Notes under the pieces: generated by a model
What the model was told of the DNA's origin: nothing
Databases searched by the model: none
What the model saw: the letters and a program-made list of their open reading frames with translations, nothing else
Assembly (NCBI RefSeq): GCF_011762485.1
Contig: NZ_JAAKGI010000027.1
Span: 197,747-261,746 of the forward strand
Length of the DNA stretch: 64,000 nt
Reading direction: 5' to 3'
Source of the DNA: Yeosuana marina
Lineage (GTDB): Bacteria > Bacteroidota > Bacteroidia > Flavobacteriales > Flavobacteriaceae
Translations under genes and position numbers: made by a program
In this document: positions 9,066-18,111 of the stretch, one piece after another
How the letters are laid out: each line of letters opens with the position of its first letter
Numbering within the stretch: the stretch's first letter is position 1

Positions 9066-10066
9066 TGCAGTGTGCCAAAACCCCAGATTAAGTCGATAGC
9101 ACTAATCCCTATAATCTCTCTGTTTGGAAAGCAATCAGCTATAATATTTAAAGCGTGTCTGTCTTGAACATCGTTAAATGTTGGTACTAATACACAGTTG
9201 TTTAAAATAATGAAGTTGGCATAACTAGCTGGAATTGTAATGCCATCAAACTCTAAAAGTGTTGGCATTGGTAACTCAACAATATTAGGTTGTTTACCAT
9301 TTTCTAAAACAGAGATTTTAAGTCGTTTTAAATTATCCTGCAATACCTTGTAATTTGGACTTCCAATATTTTGTTCAACAACAGTAATAATAGTGTCTTC
9401 ATTAACAAACCGACATAAATCATCTATATGTCCATGCGTGTCATCACCAATAATACCATCTCCAACCCAAATAACATTGGTTATTCCTAAGTATTCTTTA
9501 AATATGGTTTCGTAATCTTCTTTTGTTAAATTTTTATTTCTTACTTGAATAGTAGGATGTAACAAACATTCTTCAGACGTTATCAAGGTTCCTTTTCCAT
9601 TCACATCAATAGCACCTCCCTCAAGAACAACAGGGTTTCCTTTATAGATAACTTGGATTAAAGGCATCTTTAAATGATTCGCTACTTTTGAAGGGACATG
9701 CCTATCTAATTGAAAGTTTTTATATTTAGCCCAACCATTAAAATTAAAATTTAACGCTTCACGATTCTCACCATTTTTTACAATGATAGGTCCCGAATCA
9801 CGCATCCAACTTCTATTAGTTTTATGAATAATGAAAGACACATTTTTTAAATTAACATGTGCTATTTCAAGCATGCTTTCAACTTTACGCTTCAGAGCTT
9901 CATCAGCCACCACCAAAAAAACCGTTTCAACAAGAGCTACTTTTTTTATATATTCAACAAAAGCCCATTGAATTGCACCATACTTCCCTGGCCAATCATT
10001 ACCATTATGCGGAAAACATAGCAATAATCCTTCTTGTTGTTCCCATTCTGCTGGAAATCGTCTCAT
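9038..10066 (-). CDS. aguA: Agmatine deiminase
   Basis: The 342-residue enzyme hydrolyses agmatine to N-carbamoylputrescine and ammonia. It has the family pattern: EWEQQEGLLLCFP at the N-terminus, WMRDSGP near residue 89, the GDDTHGHIDD segment with the active-site His and Asp, and the catalytic Cys335 in GFGTLHCLSQQ. Its start overlaps the stop of aguB by one base (TAATG on the minus strand). Together they convert agmatine to putrescine. Agmatine comes from arginine decarboxylase, which is not in this window. Confidence 0.95.
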   Translation of the reverse strand: MRRFPAEWEQQEGLLLCFPHNGNDWPGKYGAIQWAFVEYIKKVALVETVFLVVADEALKRKVESMLEIAHVNLKNVSFIIHKTNRSWMRDSGPIIVKNGENREALNFNFNGWAKYKNFQLDRHVPSKVANHLKMPLIQVIYKGNPVVLEGGAIDVNGKGTLITSEECLLHPTIQVRNKNLTKEDYETIFKEYLGITNVIWVGDGIIGDDTHGHIDDLCRFVNEDTIITVVEQNIGSPNYKVLQDNLKRLKISVLENGKQPNIVELPMPTLLEFDGITIPASYANFIILNNCVLVPTFNDVQDRHALNIIADCFPNREIIGISAIDLIWGFGTLHCLSQQIPM

Positions 10067-10953
10067 TAGTCTATCGCACGTTTCGTTAAATCACTAAAAG
10101 CATCAATACGTCTATCTCTAAAAAAGGGCCAATTTTGACGAACATTTTCCTGTAAATCTAAATCAACTTCAGCAATTAAAATTTCTTCTTTGTCGTGAGA
10201 AGCTTGAGCCAAAATTTCACCTTGAGGCCCTGCAATAAAGGACGCTCCCCAGAACTCTATTCCGTCTGTATTGGGTACATATTTTTCTAAACCTATTCTG
10301 TTGGCAGCAGCAACATAAACACCATTAGCAACGGCATGTCCTTTCATTACATTCATCCAAGCACCATATTGATTAACTCCATATTCTTCTTTTTCTTTAG
10401 GATGCCAACCAATAGCGGTTGGATAAAACAACACGTCAGCACCTTTTAACGCCGTTAATCGAGCAGCTTCAGGATACCATTGATCCCAGCAAATTAAAAC
10501 ACCTACGTTTCCCTTTTTAGTAGAATTTGATTTAAAACCTAAATCACCTGGTGTAAAATAGAATTTTTCGTAAAAATGAGGATCGTCTGGAATATGCATT
10601 TTACGATATAAGCCCGCTTCAGAACCATCTGTGTCTAGAATATAAGCACTGTTATGATAAATACCTGCCATCCGTTTTTCAAAAAATGGTACAATAATCA
10701 CGACGCCTAATTCTTTCGCTAATTCACTAAAAGCCTTAAAAGACGTACTATAAAGAGGTTCTGCTAAGGCAAAATTGTCTGTGTCTTCACTCTGACAAAA
10801 ATAATGACTGCTATAAAGTTCAGGTAATGAAATGACTTCCGCTCCTTTTTTAGCAGCCTCCTTGACCCAACTTAAACACTTTTTTAAATTGTTGGCTGGT
10901 TTATCATTTAAATTAAGCTGAATAACAGCTATTTTATATGTTCTATTTCCCAT
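10066..10953 (-). CDS. aguB: N-carbamoylputrescine amidohydrolase
   Basis: The 295-residue nitrilase-superfamily enzyme has the Glu-Lys-Cys triad: Glu45 in SLPEL, Lys in LYRKMHIPDD, and Cys in VLICWDQWYPE. The DQWYPEAAR segment is typical of the N-carbamoylputrescine branch. It cleaves N-carbamoylputrescine to putrescine, CO2 and ammonia. It is the first gene of a minus-strand operon with aguA and an EamA transporter. A TATTTTTG box lies 19 nt upstream. Confidence 0.95.
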   Translation of the reverse strand: MGNRTYKIAVIQLNLNDKPANNLKKCLSWVKEAAKKGAEVISLPELYSSHYFCQSEDTDNFALAEPLYSTSFKAFSELAKELGVVIIVPFFEKRMAGIYHNSAYILDTDGSEAGLYRKMHIPDDPHFYEKFYFTPGDLGFKSNSTKKGNVGVLICWDQWYPEAARLTALKGADVLFYPTAIGWHPKEKEEYGVNQYGAWMNVMKGHAVANGVYVAAANRIGLEKYVPNTDGIEFWGASFIAGPQGEILAQASHDKEEILIAEVDLDLQENVRQNWPFFRDRRIDAFSDLTKRAID

Positions 10954-10971
10954 GTGTTACAATTTTGAATA

Positions 10972-10979
10972 CAAAAATA
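10972..10979 (-). promoter_or_regulatory. -7 box TATTTTTG upstream of aguB
   Basis: On the minus strand this reads TATTTTTG, a full match to TAnnTTTG, 19 nt before the aguB start. No TTG is found at the usual distance upstream, so only half of the promoter is supported. Confidence 0.4.
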
Positions 10980-11024
10980 GGTATTTAGATTAGAATAGAT
11001 AAATGGATTTCTAAATTCAAAAAA

Positions 11025-12575
11025 TCACCAATCAATTGGTCGGTAATCCTTTAAAAATTTACCACACCAATGCTTTCCTGTATTGATACCATCAAACAAC
11101 GGATCCATAACACGAGCCGCACCATCAACAATATCTAATGGTGGTTGAAAGTCGTGAACCTCTGCTTTATGTTTTGCTAAATCTGCTGGATCCTCATCAG
11201 TAACCCAACCTGTATCTACGGCATTGATATAAATTCCGTGTTTTGATAAATCATCTGAAGCTGTGTGTGTTAACATATTTAAAGCTGCTTTTGCCATATT
11301 AGTGTGTGGATGACGTGAAGCTTTAAAAAATCTATGGAACTTTCCCTCCATGGCAGATACATTAATAATATGCTTTTTGCCAGTATTATCTTTCTTCATA
11401 ATTTCAGAAAGACGATTACACAACACAAATGGTGCGACTGAGTTGACCAATTGTACTTCTATCATTTCTGTAGTTTCAATATCGCCAAGTTTTAAACGCC
11501 AGCTATTTGTTTTTCTTAGGTCAACCTGCTGTAAATCAGCATCTAATTTCCCCTCAGGAAACACGTCTTTAGCGACTAAGGTGTTATCAAAACTATAGGG
11601 TATTTGAGACAATTTAGCCGATGCTCTTAAGCCTATTCCTGGTTCTGGTCCATGCCAAGTTACCGGCATATTTTTACTGGGTGAAGCCGATGTTGTTAAG
11701 GTTTTTAGTTCTTGTAAGCAATTATTATGGTCTACCAATAAATCCTTGGCATATTTAGGCAACGAATCGATTGAACGTTCTTCATTTTGCATTAAATGAG
11801 CATAAAAACCAGATGGTCTTCTAACTGTTTGTGCTGCATTATTGATAAGAATATCTAAACGTTCATATGTTTGCTCTATGAAATTACAGAATATTTCTAC
11901 ACTAGGTATGTGTCTTAAATCCAATCCATGAATTTTTAATCGATGTCCCCATTCTGTAAAATCACTTTCTTTTGAAAAACGCAAAGCAGAATCGACAGGA
12001 AATCGTGTGGTAGCAACCACAGTTGCTCCAGCACGCAAACACATTAAAGTAATATGGTACCCAATTTTTAAACGAGATCCCGTAATAACAGCTACTTGTC
12101 CTCTTAAATCTGCGGTTTGAAATCGTTTGGCATAATTAAAATCCCCACATTCTGTACACATCGTATCATAAAAATGATGAAGTTTTGTAAACTCACCTTT
12201 ACAGACATAACAATTTCTGGGTGTTTGTAATTCTAAGGCTTCTTTATGCATTAACTCTGCTGCTGACAGTAATTTTGGTGCTTGAAAAACCATAGATTCT
12301 CGGGCGCTTCTTATGCCTGTTTCTTTTCTTGCTGTTCTATCTTTTGCTGCTAATTTTCTGCGTTCAGCTTTTTTTGCATCCTTTTTCCATTTTACAAATT
12401 CCATTTTATTGGGACGTGATAATTTTCCAGACGCTCTAATCAACGCTATACGCTGTTCTTCAGGAATTTCAAAAATTTGATTAGAACTAGCAACCAAACG
12501 CTCCAATATGTCGATGCATTTATTTATTTCTTCTGAAGAAATGTTTGATTCCGGCTTAGTATCCTCATTAATCAT
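11025..12575 (-). CDS. Long SDR-family oxidoreductase with zinc-ribbon-like motif
   Basis: The start chosen is ATG 12575 (MINEDTKPE), giving 516 residues. An in-frame ATG at 12635, next to the upstream stop, adds 20 residues of poor composition. Residues 1-120 are charged and helical. Two CxxC pairs (CYVC and CTEC, about residues 122-144) look like a zinc ribbon. An SDR Rossmann fold follows, with TGSRLKIG as the nucleotide-binding motif and NNAAQT. The serine motif NVSAMEG is present, but the usual catalytic Tyr before Lys (YxxxK) is replaced: TNMAK. The protein is about twice the usual SDR length. The reaction is unknown. Confidence 0.8.
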   Translation of the reverse strand: MINEDTKPESNISSEEINKCIDILERLVASSNQIFEIPEEQRIALIRASGKLSRPNKMEFVKWKKDAKKAERRKLAAKDRTARKETGIRSARESMVFQAPKLLSAAELMHKEALELQTPRNCYVCKGEFTKLHHFYDTMCTECGDFNYAKRFQTADLRGQVAVITGSRLKIGYHITLMCLRAGATVVATTRFPVDSALRFSKESDFTEWGHRLKIHGLDLRHIPSVEIFCNFIEQTYERLDILINNAAQTVRRPSGFYAHLMQNEERSIDSLPKYAKDLLVDHNNCLQELKTLTTSASPSKNMPVTWHGPEPGIGLRASAKLSQIPYSFDNTLVAKDVFPEGKLDADLQQVDLRKTNSWRLKLGDIETTEMIEVQLVNSVAPFVLCNRLSEIMKKDNTGKKHIINVSAMEGKFHRFFKASRHPHTNMAKAALNMLTHTASDDLSKHGIYINAVDTGWVTDEDPADLAKHKAEVHDFQPPLDIVDGAARVMDPLFDGINTGKHWCGKFLKDYRPIDW

Positions 12576-12636
12576 ATAAAAATCGTGTAGATATAAAAAG
12601 TGCGAAATTAGTTTAATTTCCTTCTGAAAAAACAAA

Positions 12637-13542
12637 TTAACGTAAGGTTCTGATATTTTTTTTCGAATTGATAAAATAAACCCCAGTTAATAAGATTGCT
12701 GCGGCTAAAATAGATTGACCTGTAATATTCTCATCTAACACATACCAACCCAAAAGCAACGCCATAACAGGATTTACATAAGCGGATGTTGCTACTTTTT
12801 CTGTGGATACTGTTTTAAGCAAAAAATTAAAGGCTGTAAAAGCAACAATACTACCAAATACAATTAGAAGACCCATAGAAATTTTAACAGATGTTGTCCA
12901 AGCAAACGGTGATAACCATTCTTCTCCTATTAAAAAGCTAGCAATAAATAACATAATCCCAGCAAAAAACATTTGATATCCTGTATTGACAAAAAAGTTA
13001 GACGGTAATTCTGCTCTTGCAACAAATAAGCTTCCAAAACTCCAACTAAGTACACATGTAAAAATCATAATAATTCCTATAGTACTGTTTTCTTGATATA
13101 CTAATTGTTTCTGACTTACAAGCAAATACATACCAATAACGCCTAAAACAATACCAATAATAGATGATGTTTTCACTTTTTTTCCATCTATCATTCTCAT
13201 TAAAATTAAGACTATTAAGGGTTGTATTGACGCCTCAAGAGCACCGAAACCACTATCAACATATTTTAAAGCCCATACAAAAACGCCATTGCCATAAACT
13301 AAAAATAAAAATCCAGCAATAATGCAGTTTACTAATTGTCTCCTATTAATTGCTAAACTTAGCTTCATAGATTTTGCTATAAAGAATATGATTAATCCAG
13401 CCGTAATAAACCGAATAGACGCAAGGAAAAGTGGTGATATTTGTGTAACAGCAATTTTATTTAAAAGATAGGTGGCTCCCCAAATAACATAAATTGCAAA
13501 AAAAGCTAGAAGAATAAGTATTGTTTTTCGAGGTAAAGCCAT
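12637..13542 (-). CDS. EamA-family (DMT) transporter
   Basis: The 301-residue protein has ten hydrophobic helices in two EamA repeats. The N-terminus ([16 protein letters not shown]) and the end of the second repeat ([15 protein letters not shown]) are diagnostic. It is related to the YedA/RhaT-like branch. Substrate cannot be inferred. It is a different paralogue from the one at 8184 and stands 61 nt upstream of the chosen start of the SDR gene, so the two may be cotranscribed. Confidence 0.88.
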   Translation of the reverse strand: MALPRKTILILLAFFAIYVIWGATYLLNKIAVTQISPLFLASIRFITAGLIIFFIAKSMKLSLAINRRQLVNCIIAGFLFLVYGNGVFVWALKYVDSGFGALEASIQPLIVLILMRMIDGKKVKTSSIIGIVLGVIGMYLLVSQKQLVYQENSTIGIIMIFTCVLSWSFGSLFVARAELPSNFFVNTGYQMFFAGIMLFIASFLIGEEWLSPFAWTTSVKISMGLLIVFGSIVAFTAFNFLLKTVSTEKVATSAYVNPVMALLLGWYVLDENITGQSILAAAILLTGVYFINSKKNIRTLR

Positions 13543-13598
13543 AATATTTTTATAAAATATTAGTTAAAAAACTTAAATGTATACTCTTAAAAAAAGGT

Positions 13599-14345
13599 TT
13601 AAACCTCGTTAAATATTTCGGTAATTATATTAGAGTCAAGATGCAAACGTTCGCCTGTTTGTCCTTTTTTATCATAATCTAATTTGTTTACAACATATCG
13701 CATCACCTCTTTTCTTGCTACATCTCTTTCATTACCTTTTACAATTATCCAAGGCGAATGTGGTTTTGCAGTTTTTTTAAACATGGCTTCCTTATAAAAT
13801 GTAAAATCTTCCCATTTTGATTGGGCTTCAACATCGACACTACTTAACTTCCATTGTTTTAAAGGATTATAAACGCGTTCTTCAAGTCGTCTTTTTTGTT
13901 CTTCTTGATCTATTGAAAACCAAAATTTGAATAGGTGAATACCATCTTGGACCAACATTCTTTCTAAAGAAACTACTTGTCTATTAAATAAATTATATTG
14001 TTTTTTAGTGCAAAAGCCCATAACAGGTTCTACGACCGCCCTATTATACCAACTTCTGTCAAAAAGAACTATTTCTCCTGGTCCAGGCAAATGTTCAATA
14101 TACCTTTGAAAATACCACTGATTAACTTCTCTTTCTGTCGGTTTTGAAAGTGCTACAACTTTAAAAAGACGTGGATTTAAAAAACGAATAAAACGCATGA
14201 TAGCGCCTCCCTTTCCGGCAGTATCTCTACCTTCAAAAATGATAAGAATGCGTTGATTTGTTTCTTTTATATGCTGCTGTAACCAAACAAGTTCTGTTTG
14301 TAAATTAATATACTCTTGATCTTGTTCTAAAAGATGTAAGGCCAC
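13599..14345 (-). CDS. ppk2: Polyphosphate kinase 2 family protein
   Basis: The 248-residue protein has a Walker A-like FEGRDTAGKGG with Lys45, the RPTEREV-type segment (KPTEREVNQWYFQRY), the lid/Walker B region LFDRSWYNRAVVEPVMGF, and the KFWFSIDQEEQKRR motif. These are the PPK2 signatures. Such enzymes transfer phosphate from polyphosphate to nucleotides, or the reverse. At this length it is a one-domain PPK2; whether it prefers NDP or NMP cannot be told here. It starts 45 nt after the end of the cold-shock-domain gene on the same strand. Confidence 0.92.
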   Translation of the reverse strand: MALHLLEQDQEYINLQTELVWLQQHIKETNQRILIIFEGRDTAGKGGAIMRFIRFLNPRLFKVVALSKPTEREVNQWYFQRYIEHLPGPGEIVLFDRSWYNRAVVEPVMGFCTKKQYNLFNRQVVSLERMLVQDGIHLFKFWFSIDQEEQKRRLEERVYNPLKQWKLSSVDVEAQSKWEDFTFYKEAMFKKTAKPHSPWIIVKGNERDVARKEVMRYVVNKLDYDKKGQTGERLHLDSNIITEIFNEV

Positions 14346-14390
14346 TTATAAAATTATTGAAAAACGTAAATATAATACTAAATGCCGTGG

Positions 14391-14843
14391 TTAAATCTTT
14401 TTAACGCGAACTGCATTCATACCTTTTTGTCCTTTTTCTAATTCATACTGAACTTTGTCGTTTTCCTCTATAACGTCAATTAAACCGCTCACATGAACAA
14501 AATGTTTTTCTTGAGAATCACTGTCTATAATAAAACCAAATCCTTTAGAATTATCAAAGAATGATACTTTACCTTTTCTAATTGGGTCTACTTCTTCTTC
14601 TCTATGTTCTTTTTTAGGAATGCCTAATTCTATACTTTCAGCATCTACCTTAACTTTCATAGATGGATCTGGAGGTGTATCTGTTAAATTACCATTGTAA
14701 TCTACATAAGCAAATTGAATTCCTTGTGGGTTTTCTTTAGATTCTGCTTTTCTTGCTTCTTTCTTCTTTTGTTTGTCTTCTCGTTTCTTTAAGCGCTTTT
14801 TTTCTTTTTCAATCTTGTTAAATGTGACTTGTGATTTTGCCAT
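14391..14843 (-). CDS. Cold-shock-domain protein with basic N-terminal tail
   Basis: The 150-residue protein has a C-terminal cold-shock domain from about residue 88, with RNP1-like KGFGFI and RNP2-like HFVHVSGL, so it probably binds single-stranded RNA or DNA. The first 45 residues are extremely rich in Lys, Glu and Arg and form a charged helix. The middle part contains FAYVDYNGNLTDTPPDP. This long-tailed form is common in Bacteroidota and differs from the 65-70 residue CspA type. The 196 nt upstream are gene-free and AT-rich, which leaves room for a long 5' leader. Confidence 0.9.
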   Translation of the reverse strand: MAKSQVTFNKIEKEKKRLKKREDKQKKKEARKAESKENPQGIQFAYVDYNGNLTDTPPDPSMKVKVDAESIELGIPKKEHREEEVDPIRKGKVSFFDNSKGFGFIIDSDSQEKHFVHVSGLIDVIEENDKVQYELEKGQKGMNAVRVKKI

Positions 14844-15039
14844 TACTAATTATCTCTTCTGTTTTTAAGTTAATATATTGCAGTGAATTTAATTTTTTAT
14901 AAAATCTTGAACAAGAAACTTTGAGGTATCAAAAAAATTGTAAAAAAAATTGCCTTAACATGCTTACTTGCTGTAAAGGTAATGTAATTTTTAGGGAAGA
15001 AAAAAATATGTTTATAAATATAATTTATAGTAGAACTAT

Positions 15040-16590
15040 TTAATCTTTTGGTGCATAACCATGAATTGACTCAAAAAGCTCATCAAAATTTGCTCTTAAA
15101 TAGGCGTTTAGTTTTTTACGATAATCTCCTTTAAGCCACTCTACAAAATTAAAAGTACTCTTGCTTATACATTTTGTATAACGATTGATTCGAAAGTCAA
15201 TATCATCTCCCAATAACTTGGCTAATGCCAGTGCATCATAGACATCTTCACTGTTTTCAATACATATTTTTGCATGTTGAGCTATTGAACGTTCCAAAAC
15301 AACTTTTGAAGATTCTCCATTTCTTATTGAGTTAATATATGTTTCGTGAACATTAAAAGAAACATCCTGAGAGTTTGAGAATTCTGCCCTGATATCATCA
15401 GGCATTTCATATCTGAAATTGCTTTCAATTTCATCATCATTTAACAAGGAGTCTAAATAATAATTTGGTGATCTAAATATACGCTGCCAATCTAAATTAT
15501 CTCCCCAAGGTCCAAAACGATGAAAATTATTTCCTAAATCTATAACATCAAAAGTTTTCTTATCTTTTAAAATTCGAGACCCACGACCTATCATTTGATA
15601 ATATAAGGTTAGAGATTTAGTTGCTCTATTTAAAATAATACTTTCAACAGTGGGTTCATCAAATCCTGTGGTTAAAATACTAACGGACGTTAAAATAGCA
15701 TCAGGTGTTTTTTTAAACCATCTTAAAATAAGGGCTCGTTCTTTTTTACTGTTGGTATTATCTAAGTGAGCGATAGGGTAACCAGCGGCTCTAAATGTAT
15801 CGTAAACATGTAATGACGTGTTAATACCGTTATTGAAAATAAGTGTTTTTTTACCTTTCGAACGTTCTTCATAAGCACTTAATAACTTGGTAAGCATGTC
15901 GTTATCTGTATACAAGTCTTCAGATGATTTTACTGTATAATCACCGTTAGCACCAACTACTAGGGATGTTAAACCCACATTATAAGTAAACATTTCAGCT
16001 CGAGCTAAAAATCCATTTTCAATTAAAGATTCAATACTTTCACCTACAATTAATTCATCATAATTATCCGTCATTGGTAATTCAATGCTGGAACTTAAGG
16101 GAGTTGCTGTAACCCCAAGAATGAATGACTTACTAAAGAATTTAAAAAGTTTTGTAAATGAATTGTAGTGAGCTTCATCAATAATGACCAATCCAATATC
16201 AGAAATATCTAATTTGTCGTCGTTCAATCTGTTATTAAGAGTTTCAACCATCGCAACAAAACAGCTATAATCGGCTTGGTCGTTTAAATTAGCTTTGCTA
16301 TCAATAACTTTATTTACAACACCAAACTCTGTAAGTACAGACGACGTTTGCTTGCACAACTCAATTCGATGTGTCATTACAAGTACTTTTTTATTATGAT
16401 GCTTTAAGTACTGTCTTACAATTTCAGAAAATATAACTGTTTTTCCTCCTCCAGTAGGAAGCTGATATAATAAATGGTAATCATCTGGGGCTTCTTCAAA
16501 AAGTTTGAAAATTTTGTCGATAGCTCCTTTTTGATAACTGTATAAATTTTTGCCTTCTTTACGGTCTTCTAATTCTGTTTTTTTTGACAT
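15040..16590 (-). CDS. DEAD/DEAH-box superfamily 2 helicase
   Basis: The 516-residue helicase has the SF2 motifs in order: QKGAIDKIF near residue 22, Walker A LPTGGGKTV near 45, motif Ia MTHRIELCKQ, motif II IIDEAHYNS, motif III VTATPL, and C-terminal motifs TTGFDEPTVE and QMIGRGSRILK. This layout resembles RadD/YejH-like or restriction-type helicases of COG1061. RadD-type proteins act in DNA repair, but there is no nuclease or methylase neighbour, so the role here is unassigned. A TATTTTTG box lies 19 nt upstream of the start. Confidence 0.92.
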   Translation of the reverse strand: MSKKTELEDRKEGKNLYSYQKGAIDKIFKLFEEAPDDYHLLYQLPTGGGKTVIFSEIVRQYLKHHNKKVLVMTHRIELCKQTSSVLTEFGVVNKVIDSKANLNDQADYSCFVAMVETLNNRLNDDKLDISDIGLVIIDEAHYNSFTKLFKFFSKSFILGVTATPLSSSIELPMTDNYDELIVGESIESLIENGFLARAEMFTYNVGLTSLVVGANGDYTVKSSEDLYTDNDMLTKLLSAYEERSKGKKTLIFNNGINTSLHVYDTFRAAGYPIAHLDNTNSKKERALILRWFKKTPDAILTSVSILTTGFDEPTVESIILNRATKSLTLYYQMIGRGSRILKDKKTFDVIDLGNNFHRFGPWGDNLDWQRIFRSPNYYLDSLLNDDEIESNFRYEMPDDIRAEFSNSQDVSFNVHETYINSIRNGESSKVVLERSIAQHAKICIENSEDVYDALALAKLLGDDIDFRINRYTKCISKSTFNFVEWLKGDYRKKLNAYLRANFDELFESIHGYAPKD

Positions 16591-16609
16591 CCCTTAATCT
16601 TGTAGGCTG

Positions 16610-16617
16610 CAAAAATA
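16610..16617 (-). promoter_or_regulatory. -7 box TATTTTTG upstream of the helicase
   Basis: The minus strand reads TATTTTTG, matching TAnnTTTG, 19 nt before the helicase ATG. No TTG lies at the normal spacing. The rest of 16591-16771 shows nothing else recognisable. Confidence 0.38.
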
Positions 16618-16771
16618 ATACCTTTAAAGGGTTTTTAACGAATGATTACTTTAATTTTTTTAATCTTAACAAAACTTAATCAAATAGTAATTGATTAAAA
16701 TAAAATTAAAAACTCACATATTTGAAATACATTTTAAAATTGATGAATACAATTAGATATTTTGGTTGCTA

Positions 16772-17443
16772 TTATTCCTTTACAACAATAATCGTTGCTT
16801 TTGCACCCGTTGCGAGATTCCATCGATTGGAAGACACTAAGTTACCTTTATCATCAACAACTTGGAATTCGGCTGTATTAGGTCCAGACTCACCTTGATT
16901 TAAAGCAACAAAATCTATTTTATTAAAACCTGGTTGCAAGTCTAGTTTAAACCCTCTAAACCCTCCTGTTAAAAACACGCTAGCCTTTATAATATCATCA
17001 TTTACTCTAACCTGAATTAAATCTCCATCTACAACACCGTGATCCCTATATACCACATTGACATATTTTGCTTTACTTTTAAAATCACCAAAATATTGAT
17101 CGGTTTTACTTCCGTTTCTCTGTTCAACTTCTTCGGGCGTCAACTTTGTGTCCTCTAAGTTTTTATTGACTTGATCTTTATAAAGTTCCCCAGGATTTCC
17201 AAAAGTTTCTCCAAACATGGAAAAATCTTTTTTAGGAATATTTAATTCTGAGGTTGTTTTTGGAATTGATAGTCCGTTAAAACTATCAGAAGTATTGTTA
17301 GTTGATGGAAAAACAGTATTGTTTGATGAATCTTTTTTGCTTTCAACTGCAGGAATTGATGTAGACTTGTTTTGATTATCAATTTGAGCATAAGCAGACA
17401 TTGATAATAAGATGAATAAAAAAGACTGAAGTATTATTTTCAT
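16772..17443 (-). CDS. Secreted protein of unknown function
   Basis: The 223-residue protein begins with a clear signal peptide (about 19 residues, ending SAYAQ). Residues 20-100 are low-complexity and rich in Ser, Asn, Thr and Lys. Residues about 115-223 look like a compact beta-rich domain, with a conserved-looking core VVYRDHGVVDGDLIQV and later FNKIDFVALNQGESGPN. I do not recognise a named family, although similar secreted proteins are frequent in Flavobacteriia. A CAAATATA (TATATTTG on the minus strand) lies at 17453-17460 and may be its -7 box. Confidence 0.8.
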   Translation of the reverse strand: MKIILQSFLFILLSMSAYAQIDNQNKSTSIPAVESKKDSSNNTVFPSTNNTSDSFNGLSIPKTTSELNIPKKDFSMFGETFGNPGELYKDQVNKNLEDTKLTPEEVEQRNGSKTDQYFGDFKSKAKYVNVVYRDHGVVDGDLIQVRVNDDIIKASVFLTGGFRGFKLDLQPGFNKIDFVALNQGESGPNTAEFQVVDDKGNLVSSNRWNLATGAKATIIVVKE

Positions 17444-17700
17444 AAGCTAACGCAAATATAGGTGCCAAAGATATTTTTTATCTAGTCGGTTTCAAATTTT
17501 TACAACTATTTTACATTTCATTTAACAATAATCATTCCTAAAACAATTATATGTTCTAAAATATAAAATACATCTACTGCTCTATTTTACAATTAAACGT
17601 TAAAATTTGTTAATTTATTACTTTGTTATACATAGTACTGTAACAATTTTAATTCAAGGTCGTCTATACTGTATAATCAATCAATTAAAACATAGAAACC

Positions 17701-17787
17701 ATGAGAACATTAAACAGCAATCAATTAACAGAATCTTTAAAAAATTCAAAAAGTTATAATTGGAACCATAAAAGACGATATAGATAA
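17701..17787 (+). CDS. 28-residue basic peptide, copy 1
   Basis: ATG to TAA encodes 28 residues starting MRTLNSNQLTE and ending NWNHKRRYR. The peptide is basic at its C-terminus, has no hydrophobic stretch and no signal peptide. It differs from copies 2 and 3 by one residue (Asn5 instead of Asp5). I do not recognise the family. The support for translation comes from the copies: the same reading frame is kept in all three, and five of six coding differences between neighbours are silent. Confidence 0.65.
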   Translation: MRTLNSNQLTESLKNSKSYNWNHKRRYR

Positions 17788-17837
17788 TCGGTATTCAATT
17801 TAACAATTAATCATCAATCAATTAAAATATAGAAACC

Positions 17838-17924
17838 ATGAGAACATTAGACAGCAATCAATTAACAGAATCATTAAAAAATTCAAAAAGTTATAATTGG
17901 AACCATAAAAGACGATATAGATAA
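17838..17924 (+). CDS. 28-residue basic peptide, copy 2
   Basis: This copy encodes MRTLDSNQLTE through to HKRRYR, 28 residues. Relative to copy 1 it has Asp5 (AAC to GAC) and a silent change at Ser12 (TCT to TCA). The 50-nt upstream spacer contains ATCAATCAATT at 17813-17823. No Shine-Dalgarno is present, which is normal for this phylum. Function unknown. Confidence 0.65.
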   Translation: MRTLDSNQLTESLKNSKSYNWNHKRRYR

Positions 17925-17974
17925 TCGCTATCCAATTTAACAATTAATCATCAATCAATTAAAATACAGAAATC

Positions 17975-18061
17975 ATGAGAACATTAGACAGCAATCAATT
18001 AACCGAATCATTAAAAAATTCAAAAAGTTATAATTGGAATCATAAAAGACGTTACAGATAA
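17975..18061 (+). CDS. 28-residue basic peptide, copy 3
   Basis: This copy encodes exactly the same 28 residues as copy 2 although four codons differ: Thr10 ACA to ACC, Asn22 AAC to AAT, Arg26 CGA to CGT and Tyr27 TAT to TAC. Four silent and no replacement changes suggest that selection acts on the peptide, although the numbers are small. The 11-nt element lies at 17950-17960. Function unknown. Confidence 0.67.
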   Translation: MRTLDSNQLTESLKNSKSYNWNHKRRYR

Positions 18062-18111
18062 GTAGCGTCTTGTTCCTTACTTTCATCAATCAATTTAAAC
18101 CAATCAAAACA

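Larger units (their letters stand above)
17676..18061 (+). repeat. 137-bp tandem triplication carrying three small ORFs
   Basis: Three near-identical units lie head to tail with start codons at 17701, 17838 and 17975, an exact period of 137 bp. Each unit has a 50-nt spacer with ATCAATCAATT 14 nt before the ATG (17676-17686, 17813-17823, 17950-17960), then an 87-nt ORF. Copies 1 and 2 differ at two coding positions, copies 2 and 3 at four. The spacers between copies 1-2 and 2-3 differ at four of 50 positions. The next ATG downstream (18112) falls exactly 137 bp after the third and is preceded by the same 11-nt element. Confidence 0.95.

Noticed and set aside
9859..10089. Plus-strand open frame within aguA/aguB
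   Set aside because: It is an antisense shadow of two well-supported enzymes.
17676..18061. The 137-bp repeats as a CRISPR array or mobile element
   Set aside because: The unit is too long for a CRISPR repeat, the spacers are also conserved, no cas genes are near, and there is no transposase or inverted end.
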